A stretch of 64,000 nt of DNA from Aurantiacibacter spongiae. GTDB taxonomy: Bacteria > Pseudomonadota > Alphaproteobacteria > Sphingomonadales > Sphingomonadaceae. The DNA lies in NCBI RefSeq assembly GCF_003815535.1, contig NZ_RPFZ01000001.1, positions 1,984,001-2,048,000 of the forward strand, in the 5' to 3' direction. The notes beneath the pieces are model-generated. The model was not told where the DNA came from, made no database searches, and was given only the letters and a program-made list of their open reading frames with translations. How positions within the stretch are numbered: the first letter of the stretch is position 1; each line of letters opens with the position of its first letter. Shown here one piece after another: positions 27,358 through 36,238 of this stretch. The position numbers and the translations under genes are program-made.

Positions 27358-28598
27358 TTGCGAACCGTCCTTTCGAGTGATTTTAGGGCACCGGCGGACC
27401 GAATGATCTCGCGGGGGTGGCGGGCGTTGCGCAGATCGTGCGCCGTTCTTGCAAAACCGGGGCCATCGTGTCCTGCGCCCTGCAAGGCCTCGTCGATGGC
27501 TCCTTCGCGTGCCTCGCGGTCGGCGGCGTGGATGCCGAGATCGCGGGCGATGCGATTTCCGACCAGCGCTGCGTAGGGTTCGGCGAGCAAGTGAAAGCGC
27601 TTCACCCGCGCGACCAGCGCTGCGCCGTTGCGGGCAAGCTGCCGCTTGCCCCGCGCCATCCCCGGCAGTTCCGCGCGCGGCGGGCCGAAGCGGTTGAAGG
27701 CGCGCCATCCGATCACCAGCGCTGCCAGAAGCAGGCAAAGGGTCGCGGCCAGGAATGGCGGTGAGAACGCGAGCGTAAGCAGATTTTCGCTCGCCCCGAG
27801 GCCAGCCAGGGTCAAGTCGAAGACCACGGGCATGTCTTCCCCGTCCATCGCCTCGTCGATCAGCGAGACCGCGACCCAGGCGCGGGTAGGCGCGGCGAGA
27901 CCGTAATTGTTCATGAGGTCGGGTTCGAAGACGATGATGAGGGGCCAGGCATCGTCGCTGTGCGGCCGCACGATACCTGCAAGGATATCGCCCTCTCCGT
28001 CCCTCACCAGAGGTTCGATCCCGGACGCTCCCCCCTCCAGCAAGGCTTGCGCCTGTTCCGGATCGGGGAGGCTTCCCGAAAGACCGAAGCCTCGCCAGCC
28101 GCGCGTCGGACCCGTGGCCAGACGGGCATCGCCGGTCAGCTCCGTTTGCGCGAACCAACCCGGGCTGATGGCGGTGTCGATGAACACCCAGCCATCCTTA
28201 GCCTCCACGCCGGCGTCTTCGGGTATCGCGCCCGCCTGCCATTTGGGCAGGACCAAGATCGTCGGCCCCCAATTGCCCGATTGGCGATGCGCGATGATTT
28301 CGCCGATCTTCTCGCCATCGCTCCAAAGCGGCGGGGTAAGGATGGTGAGGTTGTAGTCCGCGAAACCGCCCGGATTGCGCGATAGCGACACGTCGTGCCC
28401 GGTTCCCTCGAGCAGACTGACCAGCCCCGCAAATCCCGTCAAGCCGTTGGAGGCCGCGTGTTCGCCCCCGTTGCGATCTTCGCTGCCGGTCCAGCCTTGC
28501 CCGATGGAATAGAGAAGCAGGAGGAAAGCGAGCGCGCCTGTCGTCAGCACGGCCAGCACCGCGCCCGGGCGAAAAGGGTTGGCGGGGCGGCCGGTCAT
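27354..28598 (-). CDS. DUF4350-domain membrane protein
   Basis: A 414-residue protein with an N-terminal membrane helix (about 12-32), an extracytoplasmic domain with the start pattern G-L-T-G-F-A-G-L-V-S-L-L-E-G-T-G-H-D-V (about 55-75) and a second helix near residue 285. A cytoplasmic tail then follows. Proteins of this type are standard members of MoxR-DUF58 operons. Both ends overlap neighbours by four bases. The reaction is unknown. Confidence 0.8.
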
Positions 28599-29254
28599 GC
28601 GGAGGCTCGGCCATTCGCCAGGGCGAAATCGGCATAGGCGGCGCGGGCGGCGTGCCAGTCTTCCGCCGTCAGCCGGGTCAGTGCGAACAGGCTGCGCTCG
28701 ACGCGCCCCGCGATGATGGCAAAGGCATTCCGGGCGGCGGCGGGCAAGCGGGGTTCTGCGGCGATTTCACGTGCGGTGCTCGACGGTTCGACGAGGTGCG
28801 GACGCGCCTCGGCGATCTGGCCGACCGAACGTTGCAGCAGAAGGTGGGTCGCCTCGTCGAAGCGCCCCTCTCTCGCCAGCCGGTCCGCTTCTTCGAGCAG
28901 AGCGAGCGCGACACCTTCTTCAGGTGCCCAGTCCTCCATCTGCTCCGGCCTGGCGCGCCGCGCCCCCAGATCCGGGCCGAACAGTCGCCACACGATGAAA
29001 AGCGCCGCGGCTATCGCAAGCGCCAGCAGCACCCAGGACAAGACAGGCCAGATCCCGGCGAGGAACCGGGCGAGCGGAGCGAACACCTCGGCAAGCCAGT
29101 CCTGCAGGCGCACGAGCCAGTCGGGCGGTTCAGGCGCGGCGGGCATGTCCACCGGCGCGAACTGGAGGCTGTCATCGGCACGCATGTGCCGCCATGCCCG
29201 CGCGAAGTCATCCCCGCCTGCGACCGCCGCGCCGTTCCCCTGTTCCCTCGTCAC
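28595..29254 (-). CDS. DUF4129-domain membrane protein
   Basis: About 219 residues with one membrane helix (I-W-P-V-L-S-W-V-L-L-A-L-A-I-A-A-A-L) and a C-terminal helical region bearing A-E-D-W-H-A-A-R-A-A-Y-A, the DUF4129 mark. The start is uncertain. GTG 29254 has AAGG nine bases upstream; TTG 29290 is also possible. It overlaps the DUF4350 gene and begins 46 bases after pheA ends, so it may be read through from pheA. Confidence 0.72.
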   Translation of the reverse strand: MTREQGNGAAVAGGDDFARAWRHMRADDSLQFAPVDMPAAPEPPDWLVRLQDWLAEVFAPLARFLAGIWPVLSWVLLALAIAAALFIVWRLFGPDLGARRARPEQMEDWAPEEGVALALLEEADRLAREGRFDEATHLLLQRSVGQIAEARPHLVEPSSTAREIAAEPRLPAAARNAFAIIAGRVERSLFALTRLTAEDWHAARAAYADFALANGRASA

Positions 29255-29300
29255 CCGGTCATGCCTTGCACGGGCTTGGTTACGAAGCAATGACCTCGCA

Positions 29301-30209
29301 TCACCCCCGCTTGCGGGCGAGCGGGTATGATCCGAACATGGTCAGGGTCTTGCAGTGGAATTCCAGTTCCGCCAGCGCGCGGTCCACTGCAGGATCGCCG
29401 GGAGCGCCGATGATGTCGGCGTAGAACTTGGTCGCGGCAAAACTGGCTCCGTCCTGGTAGCTTTCCAGCTTGGTCATGTTGACACCGTTGGTGGCGAACC
29501 CGCCCAGCGCCTTGTAGAGCGAGGCGGGCACGTTGTTCGTCTCGAACACGAATGTCGTCAACGCATCCTGCCCGGCCAGTGTCGCCGGATCGAGCGCTTC
29601 GCGCGCCAGCACCACGAAACGGGTGGTATTGTCGGCTGCGTCCTCGACATTGTTCTCGACGATCTGCAAGCCATAGAGATCAGCGGCGAGCGCCGGAGCG
29701 ATGGCGGCGAGCGCAGGATCGCCCTTCTGCGCGATGAACGCCGCGGCACCAGCCGTATCGGCATGGCTGAGGGGCACGATCCCGCGTCGGCGCAGGAACT
29801 CGCGGCTCTGGCCGAGCGCCTGGGGATGGCTGTAGGCCGCGGCGAACGGCCCCAACGAACCGTCGGTACCGGGCAGCGCCATCAGCGCATGGCGAATGGG
29901 CATGAAATGCTCCGCCACGATGGACAGGCCGCTGCCCGGAAGCAGGAAGTGCATGTCGGCGACGCGGCCATGCTGCGAATTTTCGATTGGAATTATGGCC
30001 GCGCCGGCGGTGCCGCTTGTTACTGCATCCAGCGCGTCCTCGAACGCGAAACATGGCAGCGGAAGGCATTCCGGCGCGAATTCCATCGCCGCGCGATGAG
30101 AGTTCGCGCCCGGAGCGCCCTGAAAGGCGATCGCGCGCATCGGTTCGCCGGCGGCCGCGTCGCGCATGATCGCGACCTTTTCCAGGGCGGGTTCGGGGAA
30201 GGACTGCAT
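29301..30209 (-). CDS. pheA: Prephenate dehydratase
   Basis: Makes phenylpyruvate from prephenate for phenylalanine synthesis. The 302-residue, single-function protein has a catalytic domain (I-A-F-Q-G-A-P-G-A-N-S-H at about 27, I-P-I-E-N-S-Q-H-G, and the D-N-T-T-R-F motif near 195). It also has a C-terminal ACT regulatory domain (about 210-290, G-V-N-M-T-K-L-E-S-Y) for feedback by phenylalanine. There is no chorismate mutase domain. It is divergent from the cytochrome c gene. Confidence 0.94.
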   Translation of the reverse strand: MQSFPEPALEKVAIMRDAAAGEPMRAIAFQGAPGANSHRAAMEFAPECLPLPCFAFEDALDAVTSGTAGAAIIPIENSQHGRVADMHFLLPGSGLSIVAEHFMPIRHALMALPGTDGSLGPFAAAYSHPQALGQSREFLRRRGIVPLSHADTAGAAAFIAQKGDPALAAIAPALAADLYGLQIVENNVEDAADNTTRFVVLAREALDPATLAGQDALTTFVFETNNVPASLYKALGGFATNGVNMTKLESYQDGASFAATKFYADIIGAPGDPAVDRALAELEFHCKTLTMFGSYPLARKRG

Positions 30210-30355
30210 GGTTCGTGCCGCCTAGCGCCGGGTCGTTACCTCGACAAGCGCGATGCATCCGTTACCGCGGCGACTGGCCCCTTGCGCGCGAGGGCCACCG
30301 CCATTAGAGCGCGTCGCCAGAACCATTTCCCCTTCAAAGCAGAACGTCTGTTGTC

Positions 30356-31033
30356 ATGAACGATCGCATGAATACCATTTTCGGCTGGGTGCTGGCTTGC
30401 CTCATCGTGGGGTGGGGGCTTTCTGCCATCAGTTCACGGGTCTTCCATGCCGACGATCCGGAATCTCCCGAAGAACCGGGCTATGTGATCGAGGCCGCGG
30501 AAGAAGGGGAGGCGGATGCCGGTCCGTCCTTCGCGACGCTGCTCGCCAGCGGCTCGGCCGAAGCGGGCGAGGCGATTTTCCAGAAATGCACTGCCTGCCA
30601 TTCCATCGCGCAGGGCGGTTCGAACGGCATCGGCCCGAACCTGTGGGGCGTGCTCGGCAAGCCGATCGGACAGCACGCGGCGGGTTTCGCCTATTCCAGT
30701 GACCTGTCGGGTCATGGCGGTGTCTGGGATTACGAGAACATCAACGATTGGCTGAAGAGCCCGCGCGCCTTCGCCTCCGGCACGAAGATGAGCTTCGCGG
30801 GTCTTTCGAGCGCCGAGGACCGTGCCAACGTAGCCCTGTATCTGCGTGCGAACGGGGGCGGCCCGCCGCTGCCCGAGCCCGAAGCCGAGGAACCGGCCGA
30901 GGGGGCGGAACAGGTGGACGGCGCCGGCGAAGGTCCGGGTCCGGCCGACGGTGCGGAAGCCGACGAGATGGAAGCCGTTGGCGCGATGGGTGCCGAACAG
31001 CCCACTACGGGTGAGCAGCGCAGCGTCGACTGA
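30356..31033 (+). CDS. Membrane-anchored class I cytochrome c
   Basis: A 225-residue electron carrier. An uncleaved N-terminal anchor (about 8-26), a short acidic linker and a class I cytochrome c domain are visible, with heme site C-T-A-C-H (Cys78, Cys81, His82) and distal ligand T-K-M-S-F-A-G. It resembles CycM-type cytochromes that link complex III and the oxidase in alphaproteobacteria. Unusual is the C-terminal extension of about 55 residues, almost all Glu, Ala, Gly, Pro and Asp, which is disordered and strongly negative. ATG 30356 is used; Met5 is an alternative. Confidence 0.9.
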   Translation: MNDRMNTIFGWVLACLIVGWGLSAISSRVFHADDPESPEEPGYVIEAAEEGEADAGPSFATLLASGSAEAGEAIFQKCTACHSIAQGGSNGIGPNLWGVLGKPIGQHAAGFAYSSDLSGHGGVWDYENINDWLKSPRAFASGTKMSFAGLSSAEDRANVALYLRANGGGPPLPEPEAEEPAEGAEQVDGAGEGPGPADGAEADEMEAVGAMGAEQPTTGEQRSVD

Positions 31034-31069
31034 CCCGGCGCCGGTTCGCGCCGGCGCTGCTGCATGGCG

Positions 31070-31759
31070 TCAGGCTTCGTCCCCGTAACGGGACGGCTCG
31101 CGTCCCTTGAACCCTTGCGCGACGACATACCATTCCGAACTGCCCTTGCGGCTGGCCGGTGGCTTGGCATGCTTCACGCTGGCGAAGTGCCGCTTCAGCA
31201 AGTCGAGCAGATCCTTGTCGGTGCCACCGGCAAAGCCCTTTGCGACGAATGCGCCCCTGGGTTCGAGAACCTCTACCGCGAACCACGCCGCCGCTTCCAC
31301 CAGCGCCATGGTGCGCAGGTGATCGGTCTGCTTGTGTCCGACCGTGTTGGCCGCCATGTCCGACAGGACGAGATCCGGTGCGCCGCCCAGCGCGGAGATC
31401 AGGGTATCGGGCGCGGCGTCGTCCATGAAATCCATCTGCAGGATCTCGACGCCCTCGATCGGCTCGGTTTCCAGGATGTCGATGCCGACGATCGCCGCCT
31501 TCGGCGCGCGCCTCCGCACCACTTGCGCCCAGCCGCCCGGAGCGATGCCGAGGTCGACCACCCGCCGCGCGCCCTTCACCAGGCCGAAGCGGTCGTCCAG
31601 CTCGGTGAGCTTGAACGCCGCCCGACTGCGATAGTCCTCGTCCTTTGCCCGCTTGACGTAAGGATCGTTGAGCTGGCGTTCGAGCCAGCGCTGGCTGCTT
31701 GCCTTGCGCTTCTTCGCGGTCTTCAGCCGCCTGTCCGAATCGCGGCCAGAGCGTGCCAT
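31070..31759 (-). CDS. rlmE: 23S rRNA (uridine-2'-O-)-methyltransferase RlmE
   Basis: RlmE (FtsJ/RrmJ) methylates U2552 of 23S rRNA late in 50S assembly. The 229-residue protein starts with a basic tail and S-S-Q-R-W-L-E-R-Q-L-N-D-P-Y, then Y-R-S-R-A-A-F-K-L-T-E-L, the SAM motif V-V-D-L-G-I-A-P-G-G-W-A-Q and V-L-S-D-M-A-A-N. The catalytic K-D-K-E tetrad positions look kept. ATG 31759 shares its A with the TGA of the upstream phosphatase gene (TGATG), a coupled junction that fixes the start. Confidence 0.95.
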   Translation of the reverse strand: MARSGRDSDRRLKTAKKRKASSQRWLERQLNDPYVKRAKDEDYRSRAAFKLTELDDRFGLVKGARRVVDLGIAPGGWAQVVRRRAPKAAIVGIDILETEPIEGVEILQMDFMDDAAPDTLISALGGAPDLVLSDMAANTVGHKQTDHLRTMALVEAAAWFAVEVLEPRGAFVAKGFAGGTDKDLLDLLKRHFASVKHAKPPASRKGSSEWYVVAQGFKGREPSRYGDEA

Positions 31760-32994
31760 CAGACGCCGTGCCCCGCATCGCGCAGGCGGCGCAGCGCGGC
31801 CTGCGCCTGCTGGCCTTCCGCGTCGGCCGACATCAGCGAACGCAGGATACCCTCGCGAATCCCCCGGTCGGCGACGCCCAGACGCGGGGCGGACCAGATA
31901 TCCAGGATGGATTCGAGGATCGCGCATCCGGCCACCACCAGATCGGCACGCTCATGCCCGATGCAATCGAGCTCGCGTCGCTCCTCGGGTGACATGGCGG
32001 ACAAACGAGCGGAAATGTCGCGCATGGACTGCATGGGCACCATCAGGCCGTCCACCGCCTTGCGGTCGTATTGCGGCAGGCCGAGGTGGACCGAGGCGAG
32101 CGTCGTTACGGTACCGCTGGTGCCGAGAAGGCGCTGATCGGGCGAACGGTAGGGATCGATGCGTTCCGCGAATTCGGCGAAGCTGTCGGTCACGCGGCGC
32201 TTCATCTCGGCATAACGCGCCAGCCGTCCCTCTCGCGTTTCGCCCTCCGGGCCGACGGTCTCGGTCAACGAGACGACGCCCCACGGTACGCTTTGCCAGT
32301 CGATGATGCGCGGGACCGGGGCGCCCGGCTCGATCAGCACGAGCTCGGTCGAGCCGCCGCCGATATCGAAGATGATAGCCGGGCCGATGCCGTCCTCCAG
32401 CAGGATATGACAGCCAAGGACCGCAAGACGCGCTTCCTCCTGCGCGCTGATGATGTCGAGGACGATGCCGGTTTCTTCCTGCACCCGCTCTATGAACGTC
32501 TCGCCGTTCGACGCCCGGCGACACGCTTCCGTGGCGACCGAGCGGGCAAGGTGGACGTTGCGCTTCTTGAGCTTGTCCGAACACACTTTCAGCGCACCCA
32601 GTGCCCGGTCCATAGCCTCATCCGACAGCCGACCGGTTTGGGCCAGGCCTTCGCCGAGGCGGACGACGCGGCTGAAGGCGTCGATCACGACGAAGTTCTC
32701 GTCGGCGGGGCGGGCGATCAGGAGCCGGCAATTGTTGGTGCCGAGGTCGATCGCGGCATAGGACTGGCGGTAGGAGCGATGCGGCGGACGGCGCCAGTTG
32801 CGGTTCTCGCCAGCGTGGCCGTTGCCGCCGTTTGCCGATCCGACGGACTTCGTTTCCGTCTTCTTGCCGTTGCCGGGAGCGCGGGCCGAGCTGGGCTTCG
32901 TCTGGCGGCGCCGAGCCCTGTCATTCGGCGCCGATCGCTCGGTTTCGTCGCGTCCTTCCGGCGGCTGTATCTCCGCCATGCTGGGACTTTCCAA
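31759..32994 (-). CDS. Ppx/GppA-family phosphatase
   Basis: An exopolyphosphatase or pppGpp phosphatase of the actin-like ATPase fold, 411 residues. The first 75 or so residues are a low-complexity, charged, Arg/Gly/Asn-rich extension not found in E. coli Ppx/GppA. The core then begins Y-A-A-I-D-L-G-T-N-N-C-R-L-L-I, with I-I-F-D-I-G-G-G-S-T-E-L and L-G-T-S-G-T-V-T-T-L-A. It lacks the C-terminal HD-like domain of long Ppx. The start could be ATG 32994 or Met6. It is coupled with rlmE. Confidence 0.9.
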   Translation of the reverse strand: MESPSMAEIQPPEGRDETERSAPNDRARRRQTKPSSARAPGNGKKTETKSVGSANGGNGHAGENRNWRRPPHRSYRQSYAAIDLGTNNCRLLIARPADENFVVIDAFSRVVRLGEGLAQTGRLSDEAMDRALGALKVCSDKLKKRNVHLARSVATEACRRASNGETFIERVQEETGIVLDIISAQEEARLAVLGCHILLEDGIGPAIIFDIGGGSTELVLIEPGAPVPRIIDWQSVPWGVVSLTETVGPEGETREGRLARYAEMKRRVTDSFAEFAERIDPYRSPDQRLLGTSGTVTTLASVHLGLPQYDRKAVDGLMVPMQSMRDISARLSAMSPEERRELDCIGHERADLVVAGCAILESILDIWSAPRLGVADRGIREGILRSLMSADAEGQQAQAALRRLRDAGHGV

Positions 32995-33090
32995 AAAACC
33001 ATCACCGCCGGCAGTTCGGCGGAACCTGCCTTCTAGGTAGGCCGACGGGGGGAAAATTACAAGCGAATGGCCAATTCGTGCGGTTCTGGA

Positions 33091-33897
33091 TCAGGTTTTG
33101 CGATCGCCGGCCATGCGAAACGGGGCAAGGTGCGCCGGCAGAATCGGCACGTCCCGGTCTGACTGTGCATCGTCGACGCCGATGGCGATGGCATACTGCG
33201 GCGGTCGCGCGCGATAGGTGCGATGCAGGTAATCCCACCACGAAATCCCGCTCGACCAGTTGCTGTCCATTTCGGCGCGGACCTGGCTGTGATGAATACC
33301 GTGCATGCGCGGGGTCGTGACGATACGCGACAGGGCCGCGTCGATGTTGCGCGGCAGGCGCAGGTTCGAATGGTGGAACAGGATCGAGGCGAGGAAGAAC
33401 CGTCGCCACCATTGCAGCGTCGGCCGGTCGATTCCGGCGATGCGGACCTGAACCAGGCGCCAGGGTGTCGAGAGAACCATGTCGAGGAAGTGGAAGCGCA
33501 CCGCGGTCGAGGCGTCGAGGTCGGGGTCGACGTGATGAACCCTGTGAAATCGCCACAGGAACGGCGCTTTATGCGTGGCGACGTGCCACAGATAGAAGCC
33601 GTAATCCATCGCCAGAAAGGCCGCGATCCGTCCCGGAATGCCGCCCCCCAGCCCATGTTGCAGGCCCCGCCGCCTGCGTGCATTGCGCTGCGCGACGGCG
33701 TTCGAGAGCGGCGCCTCGCTCACCATGATAGCCGCCTGACAGGCCGCGCCCATCGCGGCGTTGCGGATCAGTCGGGGTAGCTGCTTGCGGGTCCGGCGGC
33801 GCAGGGGCGCGAGGCGTTCGGCCAGCAGCAGTCCGCCGATCGCAGCCGTTGCGAAGGCGAAAAGGGCGGTTCGTCGCAGGGTCACGCGAAACAACAT
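33091..33897 (-). CDS. Fatty acid hydroxylase / sterol desaturase family protein
   Basis: A 268-residue di-iron membrane enzyme. Membrane helices flank the histidine boxes H-V-A-T-H, H-R-V-H-H, F-H-H-S-N-L and H-G-I-H-H-S that bind the metals. The family hydroxylates or desaturates sterols, carotenoids, fatty acids or sphingolipids, so the substrate is open. ATG 33897 begins the first helix; the longer upstream frame lies over the glycosyltransferase gene and is not homologous. It is divergent (42-base gap) from the arsenosugar-type gene pair, so a link to that cassette is possible but unproven. Confidence 0.87.
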   Translation of the reverse strand: MLFRVTLRRTALFAFATAAIGGLLLAERLAPLRRRTRKQLPRLIRNAAMGAACQAAIMVSEAPLSNAVAQRNARRRRGLQHGLGGGIPGRIAAFLAMDYGFYLWHVATHKAPFLWRFHRVHHVDPDLDASTAVRFHFLDMVLSTPWRLVQVRIAGIDRPTLQWWRRFFLASILFHHSNLRLPRNIDAALSRIVTTPRMHGIHHSQVRAEMDSNWSSGISWWDYLHRTYRARPPQYAIAIGVDDAQSDRDVPILPAHLAPFRMAGDRKT

Positions 33898-33939
33898 GGT
33901 CCGTCGCCAGCGCGATTGCCATAGGCTAGGACCGGGAGG

Positions 33940-34518
33940 ATGCGCGTTCCCACCGTCAATCTGTTCGCGAAGTTCCCGGTGCCGGGAAAGGCGAAGACGC
34001 GGCTGATCCCGGCCCTGGGGCCGGAGGGCGCGGCGGCGCTGCATCGCCGTCTGACGGAGCGGACATTGGCAAGGGTGCGAGCGAGCGGACTGCCCTTCGC
34101 AGTCCGTTACACCGGCGCGAGTGCTGGGGATTTCGCCGCCTGGCTTGGCGGGGACGTGCCGTTGACGGAGCAGGGCGAAGGCGATCTCGGGGAACGGCTG
34201 GCGCGCGTCGAGGCCCCCGCTATCCTGCTCGGAGCGGATATCCCGGACCTGTCCGAACGCCATCTCGCCGAAGCGGCGAGGGCATTGCGCGATCACGACA
34301 CGGTCATCGGTCCGGCAGCCGATGGCGGCTATTATCTGCTTGGTTTTACGACAGAATGCCCCGCGCTCTTCACCGGAATCGCGTGGGGCACGAAGACGGT
34401 CAGGAAAGGGACGATGAAGGCCATATCGGGCGCGGGACTGTCCTGCGCGGTCCTGCAAACCCTCCACGACTGCGACCGGCCGGAGGATCTGGCGCGCTGG
34501 CCGGACCTGACCGCGTGA
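33940..34518 (+). CDS. TIGR04282-type (arsenosugar-associated) glycosyltransferase
   Basis: A 192-residue GT-A-like transferase related to CofC-type nucleotidyltransferases. Marks are V-N-L-F-A-K-F-P-V-P-G-K-A-K-T-R-L at the N-terminus, L-L-G-A-D-I-P-D-L in the middle and G-P-A-A-D-G-G-Y-Y-L-L-G-F. Members are found with radical SAM proteins and ArsM in arsenosugar loci, which agrees with the genes that follow. Its TGA overlaps the GTG start of the next gene. The family call is strong; the reaction is unproven. Confidence 0.88.
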   Translation: MRVPTVNLFAKFPVPGKAKTRLIPALGPEGAAALHRRLTERTLARVRASGLPFAVRYTGASAGDFAAWLGGDVPLTEQGEGDLGERLARVEAPAILLGADIPDLSERHLAEAARALRDHDTVIGPAADGGYYLLGFTTECPALFTGIAWGTKTVRKGTMKAISGAGLSCAVLQTLHDCDRPEDLARWPDLTA

Positions 34519-35240
34519 AACCAGTCTCGGTCGTCATTCCGATGCTCGACGAGGAAGCGGCGTTGCCGAACCTCGTGGCGCGCCTCTCCCGGCTCGATCC
34601 GCCGCCGCTGGAAGTGATCGCGGTGGATGGCGGCAGCGGGGATGCCTCTGTGCTGGTGGCCGAGATCGCCGGCTGGCGCGTGGTGCGGTGCGAGCGTGGC
34701 AGGGGGCGGCAGATCAATGCCGGGGTCGCGGCAGCGCGCGCGGAGCATGTCGTGGTGCTGCATGCCGACACCCTGCCGCCGCGCGACATGGTGCGCGTGA
34801 TCGATGCCACGCTGGCGAATGGCAGGGTGGCGCTGGCCGGTTTCACGCCCGTCATTCGCGGCCGGGACAAGACGCGATGGGGAACCACGGCGCACAATTT
34901 CGCGAAGACCTGGTACGCGCCGCTCCTGTTTCGCCCGCACCTCTTCGTCCGGGGCGTGCGGCTCCTGTTCGGCGACCATGCGATGTTCTTCCGCCGCGAC
35001 CAGTTTCTCGAATGCGGCGGATGCGAGGACGGGGCCATGGTTATGGAGGAAGCCGACCTGTGCGTGCGGCTGGCGCGTTTCGGCAGGGTTCGCCTGCTGC
35101 GCCGGACCATCGTTACCTCGGACCGGCGGATCGCCGAGTGGGGCGCGCTGAAGGCAAACTGGATTTACCTCAAGGTCGGCGCGTTATGGGGTCTGGGCCT
35201 GCGCAACCGGCTGGAGCGGTACTATCCCGATATCCGCTAG
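34515..35240 (+). CDS. TIGR04283-type (arsenosugar-associated) glycosyltransferase
   Basis: A 241-residue family 2-like glycosyltransferase. It begins V-S-V-V-I-P-M-L-D-E-E, with V-D-G-G-S-G-D, G-R-G-R-Q-I-N-A-G, V-L-H-A-D-T (D-x-D type), F-G-D-H-A-M-F-F-R-R and E-E-A-D-L-C-V-R-L. The GTG start at 34515 overlaps the stop of the TIGR04282-type gene, so the pair is coupled. Convergent with the SDR gene, whose stop overlaps this one by four bases. Confidence 0.9.
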   Translation: MKPVSVVIPMLDEEAALPNLVARLSRLDPPPLEVIAVDGGSGDASVLVAEIAGWRVVRCERGRGRQINAGVAAARAEHVVVLHADTLPPRDMVRVIDATLANGRVALAGFTPVIRGRDKTRWGTTAHNFAKTWYAPLLFRPHLFVRGVRLLFGDHAMFFRRDQFLECGGCEDGAMVMEEADLCVRLARFGRVRLLRRTIVTSDRRIAEWGALKANWIYLKVGALWGLGLRNRLERYYPDIR

Positions 35241-36238
35241 GCCGGTTGGGGCAAGTATCCGCGCTCCACCCCGTACGCGATGAGCCGATCCAGCCAGGCG
35301 TTATCGGTGGCGGGGCAGGAAAGGCCCGTCACCTCGCGAAGGCGGGTGTCGTCGAAGCGGGGCGAGCGGGTGAAATAGGGGCCGAACGTGGCCAGCATCC
35401 GTCCCGCCAGCAGCCGTTCCGCCGGGGACAGCGCGGCGGGGTCGTAATCCGCCGGCCGCACGACCACCGGATCGGGCAGGTGCGCGGCTCGCGCTACGCC
35501 GTGGGCGAGTTCGGCAGCGGGTAGCGGGTCGGCGGCGACGAGATGGTAATGTCCGCCCGCTGCGGCATCGAACCGCTCGGCGAGGGCGACGATGGATGCG
35601 GCGACGTGATCGATGGGTACGAGATCGAGCGAGGCGGTCCCGGCGGCGGGAAAGCGCGTGACCTTGCCCCGCGCCATCAGGCGGAAGACATTGCACAACG
35701 AGGGAAACTGACGGATCCGACCGGTCGCGCTGTCGCCCAGCACGATCGAGGGGCGGGCGATGGCGAAGGCGGTTCCACCCTCCTCGATCACCCGCTCTCC
35801 CGCGGCCTTGCTCGCCTCGTAGCGATTGGTGAACCGCGTGCCCTCGGGCACCGGTCCTTCGGCGATAGGTCCGTCGCGCTGGCCGCAGACATAGGCGGTG
35901 CTGACATGCAGGAAGCCGGCTTCGGCGGCCTTCGCGAAGTCCATGGCGTTGCGCGTGCCCTCGACATTGACCGCGCTCAGTTCCTCCTGCGGCGCATCGA
36001 ATTCGAGCGAGGCGGCGCAATGGATGACGAGGTCGAACGCCGCGGGCTCGAGCCCCATCAGCGGCTGCCTGACATCGCCAGCGACCACGGTAACGCCGTT
36101 CACCGGCGCGCCGTCATTGCCGCGAATGTCCGGCGTTCGGCGCACCATCCCGATCATCCGGTGTCCCCGCTTCGCCAGACGCGCGCAGACCTCGCCGCCG
36201 ATCAGACCGGCTGCCCCGGTGACGAGAATCGTCAGCAA
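35237..36238 (-). CDS. Extended SDR / thioester-reductase-like NAD(P)-dependent protein
   Basis: A 333-residue Rossmann protein. It has the N-terminal L-V-T-G-A-A-G-L-I-G-G (G-x-x-G-x-x-G), V-I-H-C-A-A-S-L-E-F-D-A-P, V-N-V-E-G-T-R-N, H-V-S-T-A-Y-V and the catalytic Y-E-A-S-K. The A-A-S-L-x-F, V-N-V-x-G-T and R-P-S-I-V motifs are those of the NAD-binding-4 branch (fatty acyl-CoA and thioester reductases). The most likely start is TTG 36238, overlapping the ArsM gene end by seven bases, because the Rossmann motif begins right there. The frame is open to 36307. The role in the cassette is unknown. Confidence 0.8.
   Translation of the reverse strand: MLTILVTGAAGLIGGEVCARLAKRGHRMIGMVRRTPDIRGNDGAPVNGVTVVAGDVRQPLMGLEPAAFDLVIHCAASLEFDAPQEELSAVNVEGTRNAMDFAKAAEAGFLHVSTAYVCGQRDGPIAEGPVPEGTRFTNRYEASKAAGERVIEEGGTAFAIARPSIVLGDSATGRIRQFPSLCNVFRLMARGKVTRFPAAGTASLDLVPIDHVAASIVALAERFDAAAGGHYHLVAADPLPAAELAHGVARAAHLPDPVVVRPADYDPAALSPAERLLAGRMLATFGPYFTRSPRFDDTRLREVTGLSCPATDNAWLDRLIAYGVERGYLPQPA

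Noticed and set aside
28595-29290. TTG 29290 as the DUF4129 gene start
   Set aside because: Kept as an alternative only: its ribosome site is three bases away, whereas GTG 29254 has AAGG at nine bases.
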